The position numbers and the translations under genes are program-made. From VAZQ01 sp963739175 (GTDB lineage: Bacteria > Pseudomonadota > Alphaproteobacteria > Rhizobiales > Xanthobacteraceae), in contig CAVTZH010000011.1 in the NCBI GenBank assembly GCA_963739175.1, positions 558,001 to 622,000 of the forward strand: DNA of 64,000 nucleotides. Direction: 5' to 3'. Positions 29,508 to 37,947 of this stretch are shown here, piece by piece; within the stretch, counting starts at the first letter, position 1; every line of letters starts with the position of its first letter. Below the pieces are notes generated by a model. It was not told the origin of the DNA. It saw nothing but the letters and a program-made list of their open reading frames with translations, and made no database searches.

Positions 29508-30053
29508 CTACTTCTTCGCCTTGCCCTTCTTGGTCTCCAAACGCTCGGGCGCGTATTTGGCGAGGACCGCAGGGTCGACTTCCTTGTAGCCGGTGTCCGG
29601 CACCTTGTACCAGATGTCGTTCGAGCCGAGTAACTGAATCCCGATATAGCCACGCAGCGTCAACGTGCCCTTGCCGGGGTCCAGCGTCATGACCGCGCTG
29701 TAGACTTTCCCATCCCGCGGATCGAGCACGGTGCCGTCTTCGTATTTGAGACCCGCCCGCTTCATTCCCCGGATCATGGGAAGTCCGAGCATCGGCGCAC
29801 CCTTGCGATCGTCGGTGCAGCGGGTGCAGTTCGGGTTTGGACTTTCACCCGGCTGCGGAAACAGCTTCGCGGCATAGCCTTCGAAGACACCGCCTTTATC
29901 GACGAACAGAAACCAGATCAGCGGCTTCTTGGTGTCGTCATCGAGCTTCTGCCAGAGGCCGGCGGCGGTCGGCTCCTGCGCGCGTGAGGACATTGTCGCG
30001 GCGGAAAACACCGCGGCGGCTGCAACGAGCAGGAGGAGAATTCGTACTTTCAC
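29508..30053 (-). CDS. Secreted DUF2147 protein, paralogue A
   Basis: About 181 aa with a signal peptide (VRILLLLVAAAAVFSAATM, cleavage after SRAQ). The mature part is a DUF2147 domain: GLWQKLDDDTKKPL, VFEGYAAKLFPQPGE, CTRCTDDRKGAPMLGLPMIRGMK, GTVLDPRDGKVYSAVMTL, LRGYIGIQLLGSNDIW. The CxxC pair is conserved in the family and could form a disulfide. Function unknown. No ATG lies at the right place; GTG 30053 is the best start. It is the downstream partner of a close paralogue 17 bp away. Confidence 0.75.
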   Translation of the reverse strand: MKVRILLLLVAAAAVFSAATMSSRAQEPTAAGLWQKLDDDTKKPLIWFLFVDKGGVFEGYAAKLFPQPGESPNPNCTRCTDDRKGAPMLGLPMIRGMKRAGLKYEDGTVLDPRDGKVYSAVMTLDPGKGTLTLRGYIGIQLLGSNDIWYKVPDTGYKEVDPAVLAKYAPERLETKKGKAKK

Positions 30054-30069
30054 GGCTGCGATTCCATGC

Positions 30070-30699
30070 TTAGCGTTGAGGCGCCTTGGCCTTACCTTTT
30101 TTGCTCTCCGCGCGCTCGGGCGCGTACTTCTGGAGTACGTCGGGATCAAGCTGTTTGTAAGCGGTGTCCGGCAGGCGGTGCCAGATATCGTTTTTTCCGG
30201 CCAATTGCACCAGGAAATAGCCGCGCAACGTCAGCGTCTGTTTGGCCGGGTCCAACGTCATTACGGCGCTATAGATTTTCCCATCACGGGGATCGAGCAC
30301 GGTGCCGCCCTCGTATTCCAGTCCGGCGCGCTTCATTCCACGGACAAAAGGAAGTCCGAGAATCGGCGCACCCTTGCGATCGTCGGTGCAGTGAGTGCAG
30401 GTCGGATTTGGCTTATCATCCGGTTGCGGAAACAGCTTGGCGATGTGGCCCTCGAACACGCCGCCGCGATCGACAAACAGGAACCAGCTCACCGGCTTGT
30501 TGGTGTCTTTGTCGAGCTTCTGCCAGAGGCCGGCCGCCGTCGGCTCCTGTGCGCGCGTCGACATGGTCGCAGCGGACACCACTGTGAACACCGCAAAAAA
30601 AGCGGCAACAACGACTGGTACAATTCGTGCCTTCAAGTCTCTGATTCCGTGCTTTTTTCTGGATCGCCCATTTTTACTATCAGTCCCCATTCGACCCAC
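30070..30699 (-). CDS. Secreted DUF2147 protein, paralogue B
   Basis: A 209-aa paralogue of the next gene downstream: GLWQKLDKDTNKPVSWFLFVDRGGVFEG, CTHCTDDRKGAPILGLPF, GTVLDPRDGKIYSAVMTLDPAKQTLTLRG. The signal peptide is longer (ARIVPVVVAAFFAVFTVVSA) and there are extra basic residues at the N-terminus, so the start could be ATG 30699 or 30690. The two copies share most residues by eye, so this is a recent tandem duplication. Both end in a Lys-rich tail (KKGKAK). It is divergent from the acyltransferase. Confidence 0.78.
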   Translation of the reverse strand: MGRMGTDSKNGRSRKKHGIRDLKARIVPVVVAAFFAVFTVVSAATMSTRAQEPTAAGLWQKLDKDTNKPVSWFLFVDRGGVFEGHIAKLFPQPDDKPNPTCTHCTDDRKGAPILGLPFVRGMKRAGLEYEGGTVLDPRDGKIYSAVMTLDPAKQTLTLRGYFLVQLAGKNDIWHRLPDTAYKQLDPDVLQKYAPERAESKKGKAKAPQR

Positions 30700-30893
30700 A
30701 ATGTGGCCGTTTCGCGAAATTAACGGGTCCAGTGCCGCCTGGTCTTGGCTGGCTCATGCATTAAGGACGCGTCCTAATCACGCGACAAATTCTGCGCGGA
30801 TCGCCTAAAATCGCGCGATGCCAACGGCCGGCCGGCGCACCGTTGGCGGGGGTTGAGCCGTGACACCGTCGCCGGAGTGGGACGTTGACGCGC

Positions 30894-32108
30894 ATGTCGG
30901 CGACGAGCCTGGCGCTGAGCAATCTGCGCGCGATCGTGATTTTGATCGTGCTCGGGTTCCATTCGATCATGGGCTACCTCGGCTCGCTGCCGTCCGAACC
31001 GCCGCGCCTCGACGCACCGCCCTACGACTGGCAGACCTTCCCGATCATCGACAGCCAGCGCTGGTTCGGCTTCGACCTGTTCTGCGCATGGAACGATGTC
31101 TGCCTGATGTCACTGATGTTCTTCCTGTCCGGCCTGTTCGTGTGGCCGAGCCTGCAACGCAAAGGGAGCTTCACATATCTGACCGACCGGCTGCTGCGGA
31201 TCGGCCTGCCGATGATCCCGGCGATCTTCATCTTGATGCCGATCGCGCTCTATCCGGTCTATCTCGTGACCACGCCGGATCCGAGCGTCGCGGACTACTG
31301 GCGCCAGTTCCTGGCGCTGCCGTTCTGGCCGTGCGGGCCGCAATGGTTCCTGTGGCAGCTCCTGATCCTCAACATCGTGGCGGCGGCGCTGCACAAGGTC
31401 TATCCGAGCTGGGGTGAGCAGCTCGGCAAGCTCGCAGCGACGACCCGCACCGATCCGATCCGCTTCATCCTCATCCTCACCGCTGCGTCCGCTCTCGCTT
31501 ATGTGCCGCTCGCGCTGATCTATTCGCCGTGGGCCTGGTTTCAGTACAGCGCATTTGCCTTCCAATGGTGCCGGCCGCTGCACTACGCGGTCTACTTCTT
31601 CGCCGGCGCCGCCGTCGGCGCCTATGGGCTCGAGCGCGGCTTGCTGGCGAGCGACGGCGTGCTGGCGCGGCGCTGGCCGATCTCCGTCATTGCGGCGATC
31701 CTCGGTCTTGCGCTCTGGATGACGCCGACCGCGATCATCATGGAGGGTGGCAGCGGCAATCCGGGCCCGCTGTGGCTCCAACTCGCCGCCAGTCTCGGCT
31801 TTGTCGTGTGTTGCGCGGGCGGCTGCCTCGCCGTGATGGCGGTTTGTATCCGTTTTGCGACCAACCGGCGGCGCTGGCTCGACAGCCTCTCAGCCAATGC
31901 CTACGGCCTCTATCTGGTGCACTACCCGTTTGTGGTCTGGATGCAATATGCGCTATTGAACGCGCCACTGCCTGCAATCGTTAAGGCCGCAATCGTGTTC
32001 GCCGTCGCGGTCGCACTGAGCTGGGCCATGGTCGCGGCCCTGCGCAACATTCCGCTCGGCGCTCGCCTCGTCGGCGCGGAGCCGCGCGCGCTGGCAAAGA
32101 CGTCGTAA
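30894..32108 (+). CDS. Membrane acyltransferase (acyltransferase family 3)
   Basis: A ~404-aa multi-pass integral membrane protein that transfers acyl groups, probably to a sugar or glucan. It opens with ALSNLRAIVILIVLGFHSIMGY, whose His is the family's conserved catalytic residue, and I count about ten hydrophobic segments, ending in SANAYGLYLVHYPFVVWMQY. The pattern resembles OpgC or the acyltransferase_3 proteins that decorate O-antigen. ATG 30894 or a TTG 9 bases upstream, which has the better-spaced GGAGTGGGA, may be used. The exporter genes follow 45 bp on in the same direction. Confidence 0.75.
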   Translation: MSATSLALSNLRAIVILIVLGFHSIMGYLGSLPSEPPRLDAPPYDWQTFPIIDSQRWFGFDLFCAWNDVCLMSLMFFLSGLFVWPSLQRKGSFTYLTDRLLRIGLPMIPAIFILMPIALYPVYLVTTPDPSVADYWRQFLALPFWPCGPQWFLWQLLILNIVAAALHKVYPSWGEQLGKLAATTRTDPIRFILILTAASALAYVPLALIYSPWAWFQYSAFAFQWCRPLHYAVYFFAGAAVGAYGLERGLLASDGVLARRWPISVIAAILGLALWMTPTAIIMEGGSGNPGPLWLQLAASLGFVVCCAGGCLAVMAVCIRFATNRRRWLDSLSANAYGLYLVHYPFVVWMQYALLNAPLPAIVKAAIVFAVAVALSWAMVAALRNIPLGARLVGAEPRALAKTS

Positions 32109-32153
32109 CTTTCGTGCCACAGCTGTCGTTACGGATCGGTCGCTGAAGCCACC

Positions 32154-33287
32154 ATGTCGCTCGCCCCGAAACTCGCGTTCCGGAACCTGATTCACGATCG
32201 GCTGCGATTGATCGCGACCGTCATCGGCATCGTGTTCTCGATCGTGCTCGTGACCATCCAGATGGGCCTCTATGTGAGTTTCGAGCGCATGGTCACGGTC
32301 ATGATCGACCATGCCGACGCCGATCTCTGGATCGTTCCGCGCGGCACCAAGTGCTTCGAGGACCCTTCCCTGCTCGACGAGCGCGAGCGCTTTCGCGCGC
32401 TGTCGGTCAACGGTGTGGCGTCGGCGGCGCCGCTGGTGATCGGGTTTGCGCAGTGGCGCACGCCGTCGGGCGGCAACACGCCGATCTTCATGATCGGCTC
32501 CGACCCGCGCGGCGACGGATTGCAGCCCTGGAACGTCGTCGAAGGCACGGCGGCGCAGCTTGCCATTCCCGGCGCGGTCGCCATCGACCGCTCCTATTTC
32601 GATCGTCTGGAGACGACCCGTATCGGCGACTACGCCGAGATCGGCGACCAGAAGGTGCAGGTGGTGGCGATCACCAACGGCATCCGCTCGTTCACCACCA
32701 CGCCCTACGTGTTCGCGTCGATCGACCGCGCCCGCGCCTATACCGGCACCGCCGCCAACAAGGCCTCCTATTTCCTGGTGCGGGTGGCGCCCGGCGCGAA
32801 CGTGACGGCGGTGCGCGACCGCCTGCGCGCCCAATTGCCCGACACCGAGGTGCTCACCACCGCCGAGTTCCGCGACCGCAGCGCCAATTTCTGGCTGTTC
32901 GGCACCGGTGCCGGCGCCGCTCTGTTCGCGGGCGCCCTGCTCGGCTTGATCGTCGGAACCGTGATCGTGGCACAGACGCTCTATTCCAGCACCAAGGATC
33001 ACCTCAACGAGTTTGCAACGCTGCGTGCCATCGGCTCGTCGGGCAAATACATCCACAAGGTCATCATCTTCCAGGCGCTGCTCAGCGCCGTGATCGGCTT
33101 CTGCATCGCCGCCACGATCGGGTGGATCGTCGTCATCGCCACCGCCGACACGGCGCTGCCCGTCGTCATCACGCCGCTGATGACGGCGGTACTGCTCGTC
33201 CTCACCGTGGCGATGTGCGTCGTGTCGGCCATCGCGGCCATCATGAAGGTGACGCGGATCGATCCTGCGATGGTGTTCACGCGATGA
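32154..33287 (+). CDS. ABC exporter permease (DevC/FtsX-MacB type)
   Basis: A 377-aa permease. It has an N-terminal transmembrane helix (LRLIATVIGIVFSIVLVTIQMGLYV), a ~210-residue periplasmic domain of the MacB_PCD type, and three C-terminal helices (AGALLGLIVGTVIVAQTLYS; VIIFQALLSAVIGFCIAATIGWIV; MTAVLLVLTVAMCVVSAIAAI). This is the topology of DevC and MacB-like exporters, which do not transport through the membrane but drive an efflux assembly mechanically. It overlaps the ATPase gene by 4 bases (ATGA), so they are coupled. The substrate is unknown. Confidence 0.85.
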   Translation: MSLAPKLAFRNLIHDRLRLIATVIGIVFSIVLVTIQMGLYVSFERMVTVMIDHADADLWIVPRGTKCFEDPSLLDERERFRALSVNGVASAAPLVIGFAQWRTPSGGNTPIFMIGSDPRGDGLQPWNVVEGTAAQLAIPGAVAIDRSYFDRLETTRIGDYAEIGDQKVQVVAITNGIRSFTTTPYVFASIDRARAYTGTAANKASYFLVRVAPGANVTAVRDRLRAQLPDTEVLTTAEFRDRSANFWLFGTGAGAALFAGALLGLIVGTVIVAQTLYSSTKDHLNEFATLRAIGSSGKYIHKVIIFQALLSAVIGFCIAATIGWIVVIATADTALPVVITPLMTAVLLVLTVAMCVVSAIAAIMKVTRIDPAMVFTR

Positions 33288-34021
33288 CCGCCGCCGTGAT
33301 CGAAGCCGTCGATACGGTCAAGTTCCTGGGCGACGGCGCAGGCCGCGTGCAAGCGCTCAAGGGCGTCAGCCTGGCCGTCGCCGGCGGCGAGCTCACGCTG
33401 CTGATGGGACCGTCGGGTAGCGGCAAGACCACGCTGCTGTCCATTCTCGGATGTATGCTGACGCCGACCAGCGGCACGGTGCGGGTCGGCGGGCAGCCGA
33501 TCAACGGCGCCGATCCCGAAGCGCTCGCCAAGATCCGCCGCGAGAACATCGGCTTCGTGTTCCAGTCCTATCATCTGTTCCCGACCCTCACCGCGCTCGA
33601 CAATGTGCGGCTCGCGCTCGACGTCCGCGGCGAGAACTCGCATCGTGCGATGCAGAAGTCGAAAGAGGCGCTGGCCAGGGTCGGGCTCGCGCTCAAGATG
33701 GGCTCTTATCCGCGGGAACTGAGCGGCGGCGAACAGCAGCGCGTCGCCATCGCGCGCGCCGTCGTCGGCAACGCGGCGGCGATCCTCGCCGACGAGCCGA
33801 CCGCCGCGCTCGACAGCGAGAACGGCCACGCCATCATGGCGGTGCTGGCGGAGATCGCACGCGACAGCGGTCGCGGCGTGTTGGTCGTCACCCACGACCC
33901 CCGTATAGTGCCGTTCGCCGACCGCATCGTGCGCATCGAGGACGGCAAGATCATCGGCGAAGAACGCGCGTCGGATCGCAAGGATGACGCGGAGCGCAAG
34001 GACGGGAAGCGAAAGTCTTGA
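33284..34021 (+). CDS. ABC exporter ATPase (DevA/MacB-like)
   Basis: A 245-aa ATPase partnering the DevC-like permease. Walker A is GPSGSGKTTLL, the Q loop FVFQSYHLFPTLTALDNV, the signature LSGGEQQRVAIARA, Walker B AAILADEPTAALDSENG, and the switch His is in VVTHDPRI. The FtsE/LolD/MacB subfamily is recognisable from the LFPTLTALDNV motif. The C-terminal tail is charged (DRKDDAERKDGKRKS). The stop overlaps the possible TTG start of the adaptor. Confidence 0.9.
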   Translation: MTAAVIEAVDTVKFLGDGAGRVQALKGVSLAVAGGELTLLMGPSGSGKTTLLSILGCMLTPTSGTVRVGGQPINGADPEALAKIRRENIGFVFQSYHLFPTLTALDNVRLALDVRGENSHRAMQKSKEALARVGLALKMGSYPRELSGGEQQRVAIARAVVGNAAAILADEPTAALDSENGHAIMAVLAEIARDSGRGVLVVTHDPRIVPFADRIVRIEDGKIIGEERASDRKDDAERKDGKRKS

Positions 34022-35055
34022 GTACCATGGTTGCTTTGAAACGGAATTGGATTGTCGTTGTTGCGTTCGCGCTGACCGGCCTCGCCGCCGCGCTGGCGCC
34101 GTCGTTCAAGACGACGAGCGCGCAAGAAGCATTCGACCGCAAGACGTGGCAGGCGGTGGCGCCGGGCCGCGTCGAGCCATGGTCGGGGGAAATCCGGATC
34201 GGCTCGGCAGCCATGGGGCGGGTCGGCGAGGTCTTGGTGAAGGTCAACGACACCGTCTTCGCCGGCGAAGCGCTGATCAGCCTCAATGACGATGAAGTGC
34301 GGAACCGGCACGCCAAGGCCGAGCTGCAATACAACCTGCGCAAACGCGCGCGACCCGCGGCCACCGCCCGGACCGCCGACCGGCGCAGGCACGAAGATGC
34401 CGTTGGCGACGGCGAGAGCGCGGTGCTCGAAGCGCGCGCCGCTCTCGACCGCGCGGCAGCAGCGAAACGCACCGGCTCCGGTTCCGACGACGATATCGCG
34501 ACCGCGCGCAAGCGGTTGGCCACCGCGCGCGAGCAGTTGCGCGAAAAGCGCGCCGAACTCGCCAAGTTCGAGGCCGACGCGGCGACCGTCGCGCCGACCG
34601 ACCTCGAAGGCCAGTTTTCGATGGCGCGGATCGACCTGCGCGGCGCCGAAGCCGCCCTCGACAACCTGATCGTGCGCGCGCCGACGGCCGGGACGGTGCT
34701 CCAGATCAATATCCGCGCCGGCGAGCTCGCCTCGCCGTCGTCACCTCAGCCGCTCATGGTGCTCGGCGACGTGTCGAAGTTGCGCGTACGCGCCGAGATC
34801 GACGAGCGCGACTACGGCGAGATCAAAGTCGGGCAACGCGTGGTGGTGCGCTCGCCGGCCTTCCGCGGCCGCGACGTCGCCGGCACGGTGTCCGCGGTCG
34901 CGCCAATCATCGAGCCCGGCCGCATCGGCGCGCGCGGCCAGCGCAGTCCCACCGACGTCAATGTCGCGGAGGTGGTCATCGACCTCGCCGAGCCCGGCCC
35001 GCTCGCGGTCGGCATGAAGGTCGACGTCTATTTCAGCCGAGAGGGCGCGAAATAG
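34018..35055 (+). CDS. Membrane fusion/adaptor protein (HlyD/DevB-like)
   Basis: A ~345-aa periplasmic adaptor. After one N-terminal membrane helix (WIVVVAFALTGLAAAL) comes the lipoyl-like half (RVEPWSGEIRIGSAAMGRVGEVLVKVNDTVFAGEALI), a coiled-coil hairpin rich in Ala/Arg/Glu (~110-200), the second lipoyl half (NLIVRAPTAGTVLQINIRAGE) and a beta-barrel domain. Start: TTG 34018 overlaps the ATPase stop with a well-spaced GGGAAG; ATG 34027 is possible too. No outer membrane TolC gene is nearby, as is common for DevBCA-type systems that borrow a shared channel. Confidence 0.85.
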   Translation: MSTMVALKRNWIVVVAFALTGLAAALAPSFKTTSAQEAFDRKTWQAVAPGRVEPWSGEIRIGSAAMGRVGEVLVKVNDTVFAGEALISLNDDEVRNRHAKAELQYNLRKRARPAATARTADRRRHEDAVGDGESAVLEARAALDRAAAAKRTGSGSDDDIATARKRLATAREQLREKRAELAKFEADAATVAPTDLEGQFSMARIDLRGAEAALDNLIVRAPTAGTVLQINIRAGELASPSSPQPLMVLGDVSKLRVRAEIDERDYGEIKVGQRVVVRSPAFRGRDVAGTVSAVAPIIEPGRIGARGQRSPTDVNVAEVVIDLAEPGPLAVGMKVDVYFSREGAK

Positions 35056-35069
35056 CGCGAGCGGTGGTG

Positions 35070-35202
35070 CGTGTCCCGGGCGCAGCGCGACACGAAGTGG
35101 TGCGCTGCAGACCCGGGACCCCGGTTTCTTTGAAACAGTGAAAACAACCGGGGCCCCGGATCAGCGGTGCATCACTGTGTGCTGCACCGCGTCCGGGGCA
35201 CG
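35070..35202. repeat. Large imperfect inverted repeat, 57-nt arms
   Basis: The left arm (35070-35126) and the reverse complement of the right arm (35146-35202) match at 43 of 57 positions with no gap, and most mismatches are transitions that G-U pairs could tolerate in RNA. The loop is 19 nt. It fills the gap between the convergent adaptor gene and prfB and probably works as a bidirectional terminator or is a mobile repeat of the kind common in Rhizobiales intergenic space. Confidence 0.78.
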
Positions 35203-35220
35203 AAAGAGTACGCGCCTTCG

Positions 35221-36352
35221 CTACTCCACGTCCTCGACCGTGTCGGGGCCGGTGCCGAACGCCTTCTGCGCCAGCGTCGCCTGCATGAACGGATCGAGAT
35301 CGCCGTCGAGCACGCCGCCGGTGTCGGAGGTCTGCACGCCGGTGCGCAGATCCTTCACCATCTGGTAGGGCTGCAGCACATAGCTGCGGATCTGATGGCC
35401 CCAGCCGATGTCGGTCTTGGCGGCCTGGTCGGCCGCCGCCTGCGCTTCGCGCTTCTTCAATTCCGCTTCGTAGAGGCGCGCGCGCAGCATCTGCCAGGCC
35501 GTCGCACGGTTGCGGTGCTGCGAGCGATCCTGCTGGCAATAGACCACGATGTTGGTCGGGATGTGGGTGAGCCGGATCGCGGACTCGGTCTTGTTGACGT
35601 GCTGGCCGCCGGCGCCCTGGGCGCGCAGCGTGTCGGTGCGCACGTCGGACTCCTTGATGTCGATCTTGATGCGGTCGTCGATCACCGGATAGACGGTCAC
35701 GCTCGCGAACGACGTATGCCGGCGCGCATTGGAATCGAACGGCGAGATGCGCACCAGCCGGTGCACGCCGGCTTCGGTCTTGAGCCAGCCATAGGCGTTG
35801 CGGCCCTTGATCTCGATGGTCGCCGATTTGATGCCGGCTTCTTCGCCGGAGGTCTCTTCGAGATAGTCGATCTTGTAGCCGTGCTGCTCGGCCCAGCGCG
35901 TGTACATGCGCAACAGCATGTTCGCCCAGTCCTGGCTCTCGGTGCCGCCGGCGCCGGCATGCACTTCGAGATAGCTGTCGTTGTTGTCGGCCTCGCCCGA
36001 GAGCAGCGCCTCCATCTCGCGGCGCTGGACGTCCGCCTTGAGCTTCCTGAGCGCCGCTTCGGCCTCGTTCACCACCGCCTGATCCTTCTCGGCCTCGCCG
36101 AGCTCGATCATGGTGATCTGGTCGTCGAGCTCGCGCTCGATGCGGCCGATGGCGGTGAGCTGGTCTTCGAGCGCGGTGCGCTCCTGCATCACGCGTTGCG
36201 CGCGCTGCTGGTCGTTCCAGAGGTTGGGATCCTCGGCCTCGCGGTTGAGCTCCTGCAGCCGTCGGTTCGCGGTATCGACGTCAAAGATGCCTCCTCAGCA
36301 GCCCGACCGACTGCTTGATCTCATCGACGACGGTTTGAATCTCGGCGCGCAT
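35221..36352 (-). CDS. prfB: Peptide chain release factor 2, with programmed +1 frameshift
   Basis: RF2 ends translation at UGA and UAA. The gene starts at ATG 36352 (MRAEIQTVVDEIKQSVGLLRRHL) and meets an in-frame UGA after 23 codons; the reading then resumes in the +1 frame with DVDTANRRLQELNR and ends at 35221. The key motifs GAGGQHVNKTESAIRL (GGQ loop) and a tripeptide-type SPF anticodon loop (VRISPFDSNARRH) are in the main part. The leader and recoding signal are listed separately. Total about 376 aa, normal for RF2. It is convergent with the exporter and lies in the prfB-mrcA-amiC-rne region. Confidence 0.95.
36280..36295 (-). promoter_or_regulatory. prfB +1 programmed frameshift signal (AGGAGG ... 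CTTTGAC)
   Basis: Read on the minus strand the sequence is AGGAGG-CAT-CTT-TGA-C. The Shine-Dalgarno-like AGGAGG (36295-36290) sits three bases before the slippery CTT codon, and the in-frame UGA is followed by C. This is the canonical RF2 autoregulation site: low RF2 makes ribosomes slip by +1 and finish the protein. Confidence 0.95.
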
Positions 36353-36360
36353 CTCTTGGT

Positions 36361-36390
36361 TCCAAGTCTTCGTGTTTCAAGTCTTTGTGT
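36361..36390. repeat. 15-bp tandem direct repeat just upstream of prfB
   Basis: Two adjacent 15-nt units (36361-36375 and 36376-36390) differ at two positions, sharing CAAGTCTTYGTGT. They begin 9 nt upstream of the prfB ATG. Their role is unknown; they may be simple repeat expansion. Confidence 0.6.
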
Positions 36391-36496
36391 TGCACGGGCG
36401 ATTTAATCGCGGCGGCGCTCCAGCGCAATAGCAATTCGGGCTTGTTGTCGGGCCGAAAGGCCGATGCTAGGCCTTCCGCTTCCGGGAGCGATCGGA

Positions 36497-37874
36497 ATGA
36501 GCGCCACTGCTGTTTTGCCGAAGACGCGCGGTCCGTGGCGAACCATCTTGCTTTCGGGAGCGCTCGCCGTCGCAATCGCGGTCGCGCTGCAGTCGCTGTT
36601 CGTCCTGGCGCTGGTGCAGACGCGGAGCCACACCGATCTCGAGGCCGTGCGCAGCCACCTCCGCGAAGCGTTCGATCAGGGCGTCCTGGCCGAAAGCGAA
36701 CGTCCCAAACTCACCCTCCATCGCGGCGGCCACCAGTTCACCGAATGCATCGCGCACGTCGTGTTGCTCGACCGCCAGCCGGACGTCGTCGCGGACCGCG
36801 GTCTTCCCGCTGATCCATGACGAGTATCGCACGCGCAGTCCCTGCGAGGAATTGCACAAGCTCGTCAACGGCGCGCCGCCCGCCGCAGTCACCGACTATG
36901 CCCGCTATTGGCACGGCTACCGCGTCTATATGTGGCCGCTGCTGGAACGGTTCAGCCTGGCCACGGTGCGGCTGATCAATGCCATCTTGATCCTTGCGGC
37001 GGTGGTCGCCTGTTTTATCGGCCTGCGCGCCGTCATCGGCGCCACGGCCGCGGCGGTCTTCATCGTCGTCCTGTTGAGCCTCACCGACCTCTGGCTCGCG
37101 TGGCGCATCTCCACGCACGCGATCAGCCTTGCCTTCATCTTGCTGGGTGTCGCCGGCTTTGCCCTGCTCTACGACCGGTGGCGCAGTCCTTACCTTGCCG
37201 TCGCGCTCGCGGCGCTCTGCGGCGCGACGTTCAATTTCCTGGATATTCTGGTGAACCCGCCGATGATGCCGATGCTGCTCGCCTTCGTGGTGTTGGCGGC
37301 GCAGGAACGTCCACCGGGCTCACACGCGCCGCAACCGCTCGGCACCGGCTGGCTCGCCGCGCTGGTGGCGGTGAGCTGGATCGGCGCCTACGCGCTGACC
37401 TGGGGCACAAAATGGGCGCTCGCGGCGTGGGCGTCACCTACACCGGCCGCGACCTGGGGCGAGACCCTGGCGCAGATCATCGCGCGGCTGCACGGACATG
37501 AGATCGGCCATCCGCCGATCCTGTCGGTCCCGCTCCTTCCCACCGTGCGGATGTTCGGAAAGGCGTTCATCTCGTTCGGCGTCGTGGTGGTCATCGTGCT
37601 GGCGATCGCGATCTATCGCCACGTCCGCGACAACCGAGCCGCATTCGACCGCCGCCGTTTCTTGATCCTGATCGCGCCGGTGCTGATCCCGATCGTATGG
37701 TTCGAACTGCTCAGCAACCACACCCAGACGCACCTGCAGTTCACCTATCGCAGTGCGTCGGCGGCGATCGCGATCATGTTCGCGGCCGCGCTGCTCGCGA
37801 GCGGACAGCCGACGACGCTCCCGCAACTCATCGCGGCCCTGCGCCGGATACGGCGTAGTAGCGAAGCGCGCTAG
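36497..37874 (+). CDS. Multi-pass membrane protein of unknown function, single frameshift
   Basis: A ~458-aa predicted inner membrane protein. The first frame (MSATAVLPKTRGPWRTILLSG, one helix, then a short soluble part SHTDLEAVRSHLREAFDQG) ends near 36785; a one-base insertion joins it to RTAVFPLIHDEYRTRSPCEEL and then about eight more hydrophobic segments, including FSLATVRLINAILILAAVVACFIG and VVVIVLAIAIYRHV, plus HTQTHLQFTYRS. I do not recognise the family; the two-part layout, with a periplasmic loop containing a Cys between the first helices, resembles glycan-modifying or polyisoprenyl-lipid enzymes, but there is no catalytic motif I trust. Gene is convergent with mrcA. Confidence 0.6.
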
Positions 37875-37947
37875 TAGAGTTTGGACTTACATTCGCGTTA
37901 CGAGCCTGCTGCCAGTGGAGTGGGTCGCGAATGTCAAACCCACTCCA

